The translations under genes and the position numbers were made by a program. From Acetobacteraceae bacterium (lineage in GTDB: Bacteria; Pseudomonadota; Alphaproteobacteria; Acetobacterales; Acetobacteraceae): a stretch of DNA of 64,000 bases. The first letter of the stretch is position 1. Each line of letters begins with the position of its first letter. The notes below the pieces were generated by a model. It saw nothing but the letters and a program-made list of their open reading frames with translations, was not told the origin of the DNA and made no database searches. The stretch is from the NCBI GenBank assembly GCA_031291725.1, contig JARLIM010000021.1:1-64000 (forward strand). Reading direction: 5' to 3'. Below are positions 43,729-53,058 of this stretch, piece after piece.

Positions 43729-44274
43729 ATGACCGATACGCCCGACATCGACCCCGCCCTTTTATTGCCCATCCTGATCGCACCGCACCCGGTGCTGAAG
43801 GCCAAGGCCCGCGCCGTGGCCAACGCGGATGCCGAACTGATACGCGGCCTGATCCCGCGCATGTTCGCCACCATGTACAAAGCCCCCGGCATCGGCCTCG
43901 CCGCCCCGCAGATCGGCCAGAGCGTGCGGATGTTCGTCATGGACGTCAAAGACGGCGAGACGAACCGCCCGATGGTGATGGTCAACCCGGAAATCATCGC
44001 CTCCAGCCCGGATCTGAACGTCTATGAGGAAGGCTGCCTCTCCTTGCCGCAGCAATTCGCCGAAGTGACACGTCCGCGCATCGTGCGGGTGCGCTTTGAG
44101 AATGCCCAAGGCATGAAAGAGGAAATCGAGGCCGACGGCCTGCTCGCCACCTGCATTCAGCATGAATTGGACCATTTGAACGGCGTGCTGTTCGTCGATC
44201 ACATCTCCTCGCTCAAGCGCAACATGATCATGCGCAAGCTGGCCAAAGAGCAGAAGCTGAAGGCGCAGGGCTGA
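43729..44274 (+). CDS. def: Peptide deformylase
   Basis: Removes the formyl group from new proteins. The three family motifs are present: '[11 protein letters not shown]' near residue 53, 'EGCLSLP' (metal-binding cysteine) and 'QHELDHLNG' (HExxH-type metal ligands). About 181 residues. ATG 43729 is assumed; a TTG at 43720 in frame is possible. It is the first gene of def-fmt-truA, a usual grouping. Confidence 0.95.
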   Translation: MTDTPDIDPALLLPILIAPHPVLKAKARAVANADAELIRGLIPRMFATMYKAPGIGLAAPQIGQSVRMFVMDVKDGETNRPMVMVNPEIIASSPDLNVYEEGCLSLPQQFAEVTRPRIVRVRFENAQGMKEEIEADGLLATCIQHELDHLNGVLFVDHISSLKRNMIMRKLAKEQKLKAQG

Positions 44275-44279
44275 CGGCG

Positions 44280-45197
44280 ATGCGTCTGGCTTTCATGGGC
44301 ACGCCCGAATTCGCCGTCACCGCCCTCAAGGCACTGGTGGCGGCGGGGCATGAGATTGCCTGCGTCTATTCGCAACCCCCGCGTCCGGCCGGGCGCGGCC
44401 AATCGGTCAAGCTCTCGCCGGTGCATGAAGCCGCCGAGGCGATGGGTCTGCCGGTGCGCACGCCGGCGAAATTGCGCAAGAATTCCCCCGGCTGGGAAGA
44501 TGAATGGGCGGCGTTCCAGGCGCTCGACCTCGATGCCGCCGTGGTGGCCGCCTATGGGCTGATCCTGCCCGCGCCGATCCTGGCGATGCCGCGTCGGGGC
44601 TGTCTGAACATCCACGCCTCGCTGTTGCCGCGCTGGCGCGGAGCGGCGCCGATCCAAGCGGCGATTCTGGCGGGCGATGCGGAATCGGGCGTGACGATCA
44701 TGCAGATGGATGCGGGCCTGGATACCGGCGCGATGCTGTTGCGCGGCAGCGTGCCGATCACCGCCCAGACCACCGCCCCTGCCCTGCACGATGCGCTGGC
44801 CGAACTCGGCGGCGCCCTCGTGGTGCGCGCGCTGGCCGAAAACCCGCCCGCCATCCCGCAGCCGGACGATGGCGTCACCTATGCCGCCAAGCTCACCCGC
44901 GAGGATGGGCGGATCGATTGGACACGCCCCACCGCCGAGCTTGACCGCCAGATCCGCGCCCTCAACCCCTGGCCCGGCACCTACACCCATCTGGGAACTG
45001 ACGTGCTGAAGATCCACGCGGCGGTTCCCGTCGCGGGGCACGGCACACCGGGCAGCGTGCTGGATGACCGGCTGAGTGTGGCCACCGGCGACGGAGCGAT
45101 GCGTCTGACCCGCGTTCAGGCACCCGGACGCCCGGCCATGGCAGCCGAGGCGTTTCTCAATGGCCGCAAGATCGTCGCCGGCACCTTGCTGACATGA
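44280..45197 (+). CDS. fmt: Methionyl-tRNA formyltransferase
   Basis: Formylates initiator Met-tRNA. The 305-residue protein starts '[20 protein letters not shown]', and has the catalytic and folate motifs '[20 protein letters not shown]' (Asn, His and the SLLPRWRG signature) and '[17 protein letters not shown]'. The C-terminal OB-like domain is present. It follows def by 5 bases and overlaps truA by 4 bp. Confidence 0.96.
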   Translation: MRLAFMGTPEFAVTALKALVAAGHEIACVYSQPPRPAGRGQSVKLSPVHEAAEAMGLPVRTPAKLRKNSPGWEDEWAAFQALDLDAAVVAAYGLILPAPILAMPRRGCLNIHASLLPRWRGAAPIQAAILAGDAESGVTIMQMDAGLDTGAMLLRGSVPITAQTTAPALHDALAELGGALVVRALAENPPAIPQPDDGVTYAAKLTREDGRIDWTRPTAELDRQIRALNPWPGTYTHLGTDVLKIHAAVPVAGHGTPGSVLDDRLSVATGDGAMRLTRVQAPGRPAMAAEAFLNGRKIVAGTLLT

Positions 45198-45961
45198 AGC
45201 GTCGGGTCGCCCTGCTGATCGAATATGACGGTGCAGGCTTTTCCGGCTGGCAGCGGCAGACGCATGAGATCTCCGTGCAGCAAGTGCTCGAAGAGGCCTG
45301 CGCCAAGCTGAACGATGGCGCGCATGTCACCTGCACCGCTGCCGGGCGCACCGATTCCGGCGTGCATGCCTATGGGCAGGTGGTCAGTTGCGACATCTCA
45401 TCCGCCCACAGCCCGGCCACCATCCGCAACGCGCTGAACTATCACACCCGCCCGCATCCGGTCGCCGTGCGGGAGGTGGCCGAGGTGGAGGCGGATTGGA
45501 ATGCCCGCTTCTCCGCCATCGGGCGCGCCTATCGCTATGTCATCTGCACGCGGCAGGCCCGGCTGGTGCTCGATCGTGGCCGCGCCTGGCATGTCAGCCG
45601 CAAGCTCGACATCGCGGCGATGCACGAGGCCGCGCAACATCTGGTCGGTCGGCACGATTTCACCTCGTTCCGCGCCGCCTCCTGTCAGGCGAAATCGCCC
45701 ATGCGCACGCTCGACCGGCTGGATGTGCTGCAGGATGGCGCGCAGATCGAGATCATCGCCGAGGCGCGCAGCTTTCTGCATCATCAGGTGCGCAACATGG
45801 TCGGCACGCTGAAATTGGTGGGCGACGGCAAAATGCAGCCCGCCCGCATCGCCGACATCATCGCCGCCCGCAACCGCAGCGCCGCCGGCCCCACCGCCCC
45901 GGCAGACGGGCTGTATTTCACCCGCGTCGTCTACGATCCGGACCCGTTCAGCTTCCGTTGA
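45194..45961 (+). CDS. truA: tRNA pseudouridine(38-40) synthase
   Basis: Isomerises uridines 38-40 in the anticodon arm of tRNAs. The catalytic Asp54 lies in '[13 protein letters not shown]'. The 255-residue product also shows '[20 protein letters not shown]' and '[18 protein letters not shown]', family-typical. ATG 45194 overlaps the fmt stop (ATGA). Its 3' end overlaps the convergent membrane protein gene by 14 bases. Confidence 0.95.
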   Translation: MKRRVALLIEYDGAGFSGWQRQTHEISVQQVLEEACAKLNDGAHVTCTAAGRTDSGVHAYGQVVSCDISSAHSPATIRNALNYHTRPHPVAVREVAEVEADWNARFSAIGRAYRYVICTRQARLVLDRGRAWHVSRKLDIAAMHEAAQHLVGRHDFTSFRAASCQAKSPMRTLDRLDVLQDGAQIEIIAEARSFLHHQVRNMVGTLKLVGDGKMQPARIADIIAARNRSAAGPTAPADGLYFTRVVYDPDPFSFR

Positions 45962-46502
45962 GATGCAACGCAATCAGGCGCGGGCCCATCACCAGCGCCA
46001 GCGTTGCCAGATCGCAGATCGACACCAGCAGGAATGACCGGAGGCGGGACAGCCCCAGCGCCCGGCGCGCCAGAAACCAATGCAGCGCCACGCCATACAA
46101 CAGCACGCCGACCACCCCGCCCACCACCATCGGCTGCGTGCTCTCGATGCCGAGCGCGTGCATCACCCAGAAGGCGGACAGCATCGCCGCCATCGCCATG
46201 GGCAGAATCCATTGCGACCAGTTCGTTGCCACCGCATAGCCCAGCCACAGCGGCCCGGCCTGCCAGCGTTTGGCAAGGATTTCGCTGATCGCCAACGGAG
46301 CCAGCAACGCCACCACGCTCGCCAGAAAATCCGAGAGCGCATCAATCACGCTGCCCTGGCTGAGCTCAAGCAGACAGCCCACCAACGGAAATGCCACCAA
46401 GGGTGCCAGGCTGTTGAGAAAGCCGTTGCCGCTGACGTCAAACTCGGCCAGCCCCTCCACCCGAAAGCGGGCCACCCGAACGATGCCGCGCAGAATGCTC
46501 AT
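45948..46502 (-). CDS. Putative multi-pass membrane protein
   Basis: I do not recognise a family. The 184 residues contain about five hydrophobic segments: near 'SLAPLVAFPLVGCLLEL', 'FLASVVALLAPLAISEIL', 'WILPMAMAAMLSAFWVM', 'VVGGVVGVLLYGVALHWFL' and 'SFLLVSICDLATLALVM'. It overlaps the dapE stop by 4 bp (ATGA), so it is the third gene of dapD-dapE. It converges on truA. A role in lysine or wall precursor metabolism is only implied by position. Confidence 0.72.
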   Translation of the reverse strand: MSILRGIVRVARFRVEGLAEFDVSGNGFLNSLAPLVAFPLVGCLLELSQGSVIDALSDFLASVVALLAPLAISEILAKRWQAGPLWLGYAVATNWSQWILPMAMAAMLSAFWVMHALGIESTQPMVVGGVVGVLLYGVALHWFLARRALGLSRLRSFLLVSICDLATLALVMGPRLIALHLNGS

Positions 46503-47629
46503 GGGATAAATTCGTCCAAAATGCCGACATAGGCGCGCGTCAACGCCTCCAGATCGGCGAGCGTGACGCTTTCATCGGTCTTGTGCATCGTCTGCCCCAC
46601 CAGCCCGAACTCCGCCACCGGACAATAGCGCGAAATGAACCGCGCATCGGAGGTGCCGCCGCCCGTATCGAGTTTCGGCACATGCCCGGTTGCCCGTTCG
46701 ATGGCGCGCTTGAGCTTGTCCACCGCTGGGCCGGGCTCGGTGAGGAAGCTCTCGCCGCTCACCTCCACGCCCAGATCGAACCGCTCGGCATATTTGGCCG
46801 CCACCGTCCGCATCCAGGCGGCAAGCCCGGCGCTGTCATGGCGGTCGTTGAAACGCATGTTGATCTTCGCCGTGGCGGAGGCCGGAATCACATTCGTCGC
46901 CGGATTGCCGACATCGACACTGGTGATCTGCAACGTCGTCGGCTCGAACCACGCGCTTGCGGCATCGCGTGGGGCGGCGGTCAGGGCTTGCAGGATGGCC
47001 ACCAGACGATGCACCGGATTATCCGCCAGATGCGGATAGGCGGCGTGGCCCTGAATGCCGTGCACGGTGAGGGTGAAATTCACGCTCCCCCGGCGGCCGA
47101 TTTTCACAATCTCGCCCAGATAGCGCGGATTGGTGGGCTCGCCGACCAGACAGAAATCCGGGATCTGGCCGTGCTCCTGCATCCAGCCCAGCACCTTGAC
47201 CGTGCCATCGGTCGCCGGTCCCTCCTCGTCGCCGGTGATCAGCAACGAGATCGAGCCATCGAGCGGACGTGTCAGCCGGTCTGCCGCCGCCGCCACGAAG
47301 GCCGCAATGCCGCCCTTCATGTCACAGGCACCGCGCCCATAGAGCACGCCGTCTTCCACCACGCCGCCGAACGGGTCGTGTCGCCATGCGCCATGGCCGG
47401 GCGGCACCACGTCGGTGTGTCCGGCAAAGCAGAAATGCGGCCCCGCATTGCCGATCCGCGCGAACAGGTTGGGGGTGGTGCCAAAATCCAGCCGTGTGAC
47501 GGTGAAGCCAAGGCTTGTCAGCGCCGTCTCCAACACGCCCAACGCCCCCGCATCCGCAGGCGTGACCGAGGCACAGCGGATCAACGCCTGCGCCATGCTC
47601 AGCACGGAAGCGGGGTTTGCGATGGTCAT
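46499..47629 (-). CDS. dapE: Succinyl-diaminopimelate desuccinylase
   Basis: Removes succinate from N-succinyl-LL-diaminopimelate in the lysine and peptidoglycan pathway. The 376-residue M20 metallohydrolase has 'FAGHTDVVPPG' (zinc His), 'YGRGACDMKGG' (bridging Asp), 'ITGDEEGPATDG' (catalytic Glu) and 'GGGTSDARF' in the C-terminal part. It overlaps the dapD stop by one base (TGATG). Confidence 0.95.
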   Translation of the reverse strand: MTIANPASVLSMAQALIRCASVTPADAGALGVLETALTSLGFTVTRLDFGTTPNLFARIGNAGPHFCFAGHTDVVPPGHGAWRHDPFGGVVEDGVLYGRGACDMKGGIAAFVAAAADRLTRPLDGSISLLITGDEEGPATDGTVKVLGWMQEHGQIPDFCLVGEPTNPRYLGEIVKIGRRGSVNFTLTVHGIQGHAAYPHLADNPVHRLVAILQALTAAPRDAASAWFEPTTLQITSVDVGNPATNVIPASATAKINMRFNDRHDSAGLAAWMRTVAAKYAERFDLGVEVSGESFLTEPGPAVDKLKRAIERATGHVPKLDTGGGTSDARFISRYCPVAEFGLVGQTMHKTDESVTLADLEALTRAYVGILDEFIP

Positions 47630-48474
47630 CAGTCGCGCAGCAGATCGTTGATCGAGGTCTTGGAGCGCGTCTGCGCATCCACCCGCTTGACGATCACCGC
47701 ACAGGACAGCGACGGCCCCGGCGTGCCATCGGGGAACGGCTTGCCCGGCAGGCTGCCCGGCACCACCACGGAATAGGGCGGCACGTGGCCGACAAAAATC
47801 TCACCCGTCGCGCGGTCCACAATCTTGGTCGAGGCCGAGATGAACACGCCCATCGACAGCACCGAGCCGCGCCCGACGATCACGCCCTCGACCACTTCGG
47901 AGCGTGCGCCGATGAAACAATCGTCTTCGATGATCGTGGGGGCCGCCTGCAACGGCTCCAACACGCCGCCAATGCCCACGCCGCCGGAGAGGTGCACATT
48001 GGCCCCAATCTGCGCGCAGGAGCCGACAGTGGCCCAGGTATCGACCATCGTGTTGCGGCCCACATAGGCGCCCAGATTGACGAAGCTCGGCATCAGCACC
48101 ACGCCCGGCGCGATATAGGCCGAGCGACGCACCACCGCGCCCGGAACGGCGCGGAAGCCCGCGTCACGGAAGCGTTCGGCATCCCAGCCAGCGGTCAGCA
48201 TGCCCACCTTGTCATACACCGGCGCCCCACCAGCGCCCGGCATAGGTACGCTGTCATGCAGGCGGAAGGACAGCAGCACCGCCTTTTTCAGCCATTCATG
48301 CACTTCCCAGCCCGAGCCATCCGCCTTTGGCGCAGCCACCCGCAGGCGACCGGATTCCAGTTCAGCCAACGCCCGATCCACCGCCTCACGCGGCGCGCCG
48401 GTGGTGGCGGAGTTCAGCGTATCGCGATTGGTCCAGAGGGCTTCGATGACAGTTTGCAGAGAGGGCGTGCTCAT
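47629..48474 (-). CDS. dapD: Tetrahydrodipicolinate N-succinyltransferase
   Basis: Adds succinate to tetrahydrodipicolinate, two steps ahead of DapE. The 281-residue protein ends in a left-handed beta-helix with hexapeptide repeats ('[20 protein letters not shown]', '[20 protein letters not shown]', '[20 protein letters not shown]'). It is the first gene of the dap run and divergent from the diguanylate cyclase gene across 212 bases. Confidence 0.95.
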   Translation of the reverse strand: MSTPSLQTVIEALWTNRDTLNSATTGAPREAVDRALAELESGRLRVAAPKADGSGWEVHEWLKKAVLLSFRLHDSVPMPGAGGAPVYDKVGMLTAGWDAERFRDAGFRAVPGAVVRRSAYIAPGVVLMPSFVNLGAYVGRNTMVDTWATVGSCAQIGANVHLSGGVGIGGVLEPLQAAPTIIEDDCFIGARSEVVEGVIVGRGSVLSMGVFISASTKIVDRATGEIFVGHVPPYSVVVPGSLPGKPFPDGTPGPSLSCAVIVKRVDAQTRSKTSINDLLRD

Positions 48475-48686
48475 GGGTCTTCCGTCGCAAAGGGTCTGTG
48501 GATCTGCCGTCTGCAGGGGGGTGTGTCAATTGGCGGTGTCAGGAAGGGGGGATGCGTGGGGTGGTGGACGACTGCCGCGCCGCCGCATGCATGCGCGAAA
48601 TCTCGCCCGCCGCCCCCAATCGCCACCACGTTTACCAGAGCTTTACGGATTTCGGGTTTGATGACTGTCGAAGGAAGCCACAGCCG

Positions 48687-50120
48687 ATGACACTCAACCT
48701 CACCGCCCGCACACAGCCAGCGCCGCCGCCCGCCGCCGCCCCGGTCTTGCGAGAGGGGGCGGCGGGGGAAATTAACGTCGCCATGCTGGAAAGCCGCCAG
48801 CGTTGGCGGGATTTTGCGTTGATGGGGGGCGATCTGTGTTTCGAAACCGATGCCGAGGGCCGCTTCGTCTTCCTCGCGCCCGATCCATTGCTCGGCTGGC
48901 AGGCCGGCATTCTGTTGGAACGCGATGCCGGGCAATTGCTGGCCGGCTGTGACTTCTCCGCCGCCTTCAACCCGTTTCGTCCCACCGAACCCGTCCGCCG
49001 ACGGCGGGCCTGGTTGCGCCGTGCCGATGGCTCCAGCGTCTGCTTCCTCTTCGCCACCGCCCCCCTGCTCGATGCCGAGGGCCGGGTGGTTGGCGCGCGC
49101 GGGGTTGGGCAGGATGTGTCGCTGCAAGAAAGCCACGACATCGAAGTGGCCACCGCCCTGCGCCGCACCGAAGTGCTCGACCATATTCTCTGGCGCATGC
49201 GTCAGGAGGTGCTGGCCCCGCGCATGATGCAGGCGGCTTTGGATTCCATCGTGACTGCCCTCGGTCTGGAGGGGGCCGCGGTGCTCGATATGATGGGCGA
49301 TGGCGTGCTGCCCACAGCCACGCACCAAACCGGCGAGGGCCTCACCGCCGTGCTGTTCCGTGCCCTCGCCTTGCTCGACAGCGGAGACCGGCAGAGCGTG
49401 GCCGAGCATGCGGCGGAGGTCGATGGCCGCCAATTGCTGGTCTGCCCCTGCCAAACCCGCTTCGGGGCGCGCGCCGGCCTCGCTCTCTGGCGCCCCCCGG
49501 GCGGGCGTAAGCTCGACAGCGACGACGCCATTTTGGCCGCTTCCGCCACCGGGTTGATCCGGGTGATTCTTGAACACGAATCCATTCAGCATGAGATGGC
49601 CAAACAGGCCCGTACCGATCCACTCACCGGCCTGCTCAACCGCCGCGCCTTTCTCGATGAAATGAGCCGCAGGCTGGATCGTCTGGAGCGCGATCAGGTG
49701 CCGGGCACGTTGATGTTCATCGATCTGGACCATTTCAAAGCCCTCAATGACAGCCAGGGCCACGATTTGGGCGATGAGGCGCTGTGTCTGACGGCGGCAT
49801 TGCTGCGCTCGACCTTCCGCCCGCAGGATTTGCTGGCGCGGCTGGGGGGCGATGAATTCGCGCTCTGGCTGGATGGTGCGGATGAATTCACCGCAGCCGA
49901 ACGGGCGGAGGCGCTGCGCACCCAATCCCCAGCCATGCTGGCCCACCTCAACGGCCCGGATGCCCCACCGATCACCATGTCCATCGGCATCGCCACACGC
50001 TGGCCGGGGGGGGGCGAAGATGTGGAGACGCTGATGCAACGTGCGGATAAGGCGATGTACGACGTCAAACGCGCCGGGCGGGCGCATTGGCGGGTCAGTC
50101 GGTCGGGAGAGACGCCATGA
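48687..50120 (+). CDS. Diguanylate cyclase with PAS-like sensor (GGDEF)
   Basis: Makes cyclic di-GMP from GTP. The 477-residue protein has a PAS-like part (about 35-150, 'RWRDFALMGGDLCFETDAEG'), a GAF-like middle (about 160-300) and a C-terminal GGDEF domain. The active motif is intact in 'RLGGDEFALWL' near residue 387, and an RxxD inhibitory site ('RPQD') sits exactly five residues before it. No membrane segment is seen, so the signal is cytoplasmic. The start at 48687 has an AAGGAAG site. It overlaps the DUF2336 gene by 4 bp. Confidence 0.9.
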   Translation: MTLNLTARTQPAPPPAAAPVLREGAAGEINVAMLESRQRWRDFALMGGDLCFETDAEGRFVFLAPDPLLGWQAGILLERDAGQLLAGCDFSAAFNPFRPTEPVRRRRAWLRRADGSSVCFLFATAPLLDAEGRVVGARGVGQDVSLQESHDIEVATALRRTEVLDHILWRMRQEVLAPRMMQAALDSIVTALGLEGAAVLDMMGDGVLPTATHQTGEGLTAVLFRALALLDSGDRQSVAEHAAEVDGRQLLVCPCQTRFGARAGLALWRPPGGRKLDSDDAILAASATGLIRVILEHESIQHEMAKQARTDPLTGLLNRRAFLDEMSRRLDRLERDQVPGTLMFIDLDHFKALNDSQGHDLGDEALCLTAALLRSTFRPQDLLARLGGDEFALWLDGADEFTAAERAEALRTQSPAMLAHLNGPDAPPITMSIGIATRWPGGGEDVETLMQRADKAMYDVKRAGRAHWRVSRSGETP

Positions 50121-51361
50121 GCCCCGCTCAGCCGCCATCGGAGACCTCGATGCTGGATGAAGCCGAGCGCGTGCGGCTGGCCGCCAACAACGCCGCCTCG
50201 CCAAGCGCGCTGCACAGCCTGGCCAGCGATCCGGCGGTGACGGTGCGGGCGACGGTTGCGATGAATGCCGCCGTTGGCGGGTCCCTCTTTGCCGTGTTGG
50301 CCAATGACCCCGATGACCGCGTGCGTGCCTTGCTCGGCCGCCGCCTGGCCAATCTGCTGCCCACACTCTCCGCCGAAGACCGCGCGCAATTGCGCGATCA
50401 TGCCATCGATACGCTGCTCGCACTGGTCAATGACGAGGCCGTGCGCGTGCGGTTGGCGATTGCCGATGTCGTCAAGGATATGCCCGACGTGCCACACGCG
50501 CTGATCCAGCGTCTGGCACGAGACATGTCGATTGCGGTGGCCGAGCCGGTGATCCGCCTGTCGCCGGTGCTGACGGATCAGGATTTGATGCTGCTTGTGG
50601 CATCCCCGCCCTCCGCCGCCTCGGTGATCGCCGTTGCCCGCCGTCCGGGGCTGGCGACGTTGGTGGCGACAGCGATTGCGGAATGTGGAAATAACGAGGC
50701 CATCGCGGCACTGCTCGGCAATCGCTCTGCCGCGATCTGCGAACAAACCTTGGACCGACTGATCGGTGCCGCCGCCGAACATGCGCAGTGGCAGGCCAAC
50801 CTCGTCCGCCGCCCTCGGCTGTCGCCCCATGCCGCCAAGGCGCTGGCGGAAATCGTGACCGGTCAGGTGTTGCAAGAACTGTCCGAACGTGCGGATTTGC
50901 CGGTTGATCTCGCCGAGAATCTGGCGCGTCGGATCGGGCCGGGTGTGACAGCACAGGGCAATGCCGCCCAACACGATCCGCCCACGTTGGAACAGGCCAC
51001 CAGCACGGCGCATCACCTCGCCAAATCCGGCCTCTTGACCGAAGACACGCTGATTGCCGCCGCGCGGCGTGGAGAGGCACGACTATGCACCGCCCTTCTG
51101 GCCGCCAGCGCCGGGGTGCCAGCCGAGGTGGTGGATCGGGCGGCACGGCTGCGCAGTGCCAAGGGTTTGGTCAGTCTGGTCTGGCGTGCCGGGTTCAGCA
51201 TGCGCGTCGCCGGACCACTACAGACCGTGTTGGCCCGGCTGCCGCCAGACTCGGTGCTGCATCCCACCGAGCACGGCGATTTCCCGCTCGGTGCGGAAGA
51301 GATGCGCTGGCAGGTGGAGTTTCTCACCCGCATTGGGCGGGAAACTCCCGGCTTTGCGTGA
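50117..51361 (+). CDS. DUF2336 domain protein with HEAT-like repeats
   Basis: A 414-residue helical protein. The N-terminal half has repeats such as 'HSLASDPAVTVRATVAMNAA', 'VLANDPDDRVRALLGRRLAN' and 'LVNDEAVRVRLAIADVVKDM', which look like HEAT-type scaffolds and match the DUF2336 family. No catalytic motif is seen. ATG 50117 overlaps the GGDEF gene stop (ATGA), so it may act with the diguanylate cyclase, for example as an effector or scaffold; this is inference. argB converges on it 10 bases downstream. Confidence 0.82.
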   Translation: MSPAQPPSETSMLDEAERVRLAANNAASPSALHSLASDPAVTVRATVAMNAAVGGSLFAVLANDPDDRVRALLGRRLANLLPTLSAEDRAQLRDHAIDTLLALVNDEAVRVRLAIADVVKDMPDVPHALIQRLARDMSIAVAEPVIRLSPVLTDQDLMLLVASPPSAASVIAVARRPGLATLVATAIAECGNNEAIAALLGNRSAAICEQTLDRLIGAAAEHAQWQANLVRRPRLSPHAAKALAEIVTGQVLQELSERADLPVDLAENLARRIGPGVTAQGNAAQHDPPTLEQATSTAHHLAKSGLLTEDTLIAAARRGEARLCTALLAASAGVPAEVVDRAARLRSAKGLVSLVWRAGFSMRVAGPLQTVLARLPPDSVLHPTEHGDFPLGAEEMRWQVEFLTRIGRETPGFA

Positions 51362-51371
51362 TACCGCCCGT

Positions 51372-52289
51372 TCAGGCGGTAATCATCGTGCCGTGACCGC
51401 CTTCGGTGAACAATTCGAGCAGACATGCATGCGGCTGGCGGCCATCGAGAATGACCGCGCCCTTCACACCACGGCGCACCGCATCCACGCAGTTTTCCAC
51501 CTTGGGGATCATGCCACCGGTGATCACGCCATCGGCCACCGCTTTCTCGCAATCGGCGATGCTCATTTCGGAAATCAGCTTGCGATTGGCATCCAGCACG
51601 CCCGGCACGTCCGTCAGCATCAGCAGACGGCTCGCCCCCAGCGCACCGGCGACGGCACCGGCGACGGTATCGGCATTGATGTTGTAGGTCTGCCCATCCG
51701 CACCCACGCCCACCGGCGCAATGACCGGGATCAGGCCGGCGCCGGTCAGCGCATGGATGACGCGGACATCGACATGCTCGGGTTCACCCACGAAGCCGAG
51801 ATCGAGTTCACGCTCGATGCGGCTGCCCGGGTCGATCACGGTGCGCTGCAATTTCCGCGCGCGGATCAGCCCGCCATCCTTGCCGCAAATGCCCACCGCC
51901 AGCGCACCGGCGCGGTTGATCAGCCCTGCGACCATTTTATTGACAGTGCCCGCCAGCACCATTTCCACCACTTCAACCATCGCCGCATCGGTCACGCGCA
52001 GGCCATCGATGAAGGTGGATTGAATGGCCAGACGCTTGAGCATCGCATTGATCTGCGGCCCGCCGCCATGCACCACCACCGGGTTCATGCCGACCTGCTT
52101 GAGAAGGGCGATGTCGCGACCGAATTGATTGGCCAGTTCCTCTTCGCCCATCGCGTGGCCACCGTATTTCACCACGATCGTGGCCCCGGCATAGCGGCGG
52201 AGGTAAGGCAGCGCGTGGGCGAGAATTTTCGCCTGCTCGGCGGCTGACTCAAGAACGGGCTCGCTGAACTTGTCTGGCTGACCGCTCAT
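51372..52289 (-). CDS. argB: Acetylglutamate kinase
   Basis: Phosphorylates N-acetylglutamate in arginine synthesis. The 305-residue protein has '[15 protein letters not shown]' and '[14 protein letters not shown]' at the phosphate-binding sites and '[20 protein letters not shown]' in the amino-acid kinase fold. The N-terminal helix is of the arginine-sensitive (long) type, which suggests feedback inhibition. ATG 52289 has a GGAGAGG site. The 67 bases upstream lead to engB on the same strand. Confidence 0.95.
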   Translation of the reverse strand: MSGQPDKFSEPVLESAAEQAKILAHALPYLRRYAGATIVVKYGGHAMGEEELANQFGRDIALLKQVGMNPVVVHGGGPQINAMLKRLAIQSTFIDGLRVTDAAMVEVVEMVLAGTVNKMVAGLINRAGALAVGICGKDGGLIRARKLQRTVIDPGSRIERELDLGFVGEPEHVDVRVIHALTGAGLIPVIAPVGVGADGQTYNINADTVAGAVAGALGASRLLMLTDVPGVLDANRKLISEMSIADCEKAVADGVITGGMIPKVENCVDAVRRGVKGAVILDGRQPHACLLELFTEGGHGTMITA

Positions 52290-52356
52290 GTTTGACACCT
52301 CTCCTGCATTCTGTGCGCCGCACTGGCCCGCCTTGTGAGGCCACATGCAGCGATGG

Positions 52357-53058
52357 TCAAGAAACCGGCAGCGCCAATCCGGCCAGATCGGCGCGCAACG
52401 CGTCGATGCCCAATCCGGTCTCGCTGCTGGTGGTCAGAATATCGGTCAGCGCCGCCGCATGTTTGCGCGCCAGCGCCTCAACCTCGGCCTGCTTGCGGGC
52501 AAGCTGCGCGGGTTTGACGGCATCGGCCTTTGTCAGCACCAGCCGATACAGCACGGCCGCCTTATCGAGCAGGTCCAGTGCTGCGATGTCGTTGTCCTTG
52601 ATCTCGATACGCGCATCGAGCAGCACAAACACCCGCTGCAAGCTGGGCCGCCCGCGCAGATATTCGAACATCAGCCCCTGCCAATCCTCTTTCACCGCAA
52701 TCGCCGCCTTGGCGTATCCATAGCCCGGCATATCGACCAGCGAGAGACGATCACCGAGGTTGAAGAAATTCAACTGCTTCGTCCGCCCGGGCTCCGACGA
52801 CACCCGCGCCAGAGCCTTTCTGCCGGTGATGGCGTTGATGATGGACGATTTGCCCACATTCGACCGACCGGCAAATGCCACCTCCGGCAGACCCGGCGGC
52901 GGCAATTGGTCCAGGCGCTGGGCTGCGAAATAGAAGTCGCAACTGCCCGCGAACAGCAGCCGCCCTGCTTCCAGGGCGGCTTCATGTTCGGTGGCTTCCT
53001 GCTCCGGCGTTTTGCCGAAGCGGTCGCGCCAGACTTCGCCTGTCTCGGGGGGGATCAG
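52357..53058 (-). CDS. engB: Ribosome biogenesis GTPase, EngB/YihA family (apparent CTG start)
   Basis: Essential-type small GTPase needed for 50S subunit assembly. The G motifs are 'GRSNVGKSS', the T of 'GRTKQLNFF', '[10 protein letters not shown]' and 'LTKADAV'. The start is unusual: no ATG, GTG or TTG lies in frame between the yidC stop (53055-53057) and the conserved core. A CTG at 53058 overlaps that stop as CTGA, with GAGG 8 bases upstream, mirroring the ATGA/GTGA/TTGA overlaps elsewhere in the window. From it the protein is 233 residues. A TTG at 53136 inside yidC is the nearest standard alternative; an ATG at 53289 seems too far upstream. Confidence 0.82.
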   Translation of the reverse strand: MIPPETGEVWRDRFGKTPEQEATEHEAALEAGRLLFAGSCDFYFAAQRLDQLPPPGLPEVAFAGRSNVGKSSIINAITGRKALARVSSEPGRTKQLNFFNLGDRLSLVDMPGYGYAKAAIAVKEDWQGLMFEYLRGRPSLQRVFVLLDARIEIKDNDIAALDLLDKAAVLYRLVLTKADAVKPAQLARKQAEVEALARKHAAALTDILTTSSETGLGIDALRADLAGLALPVS

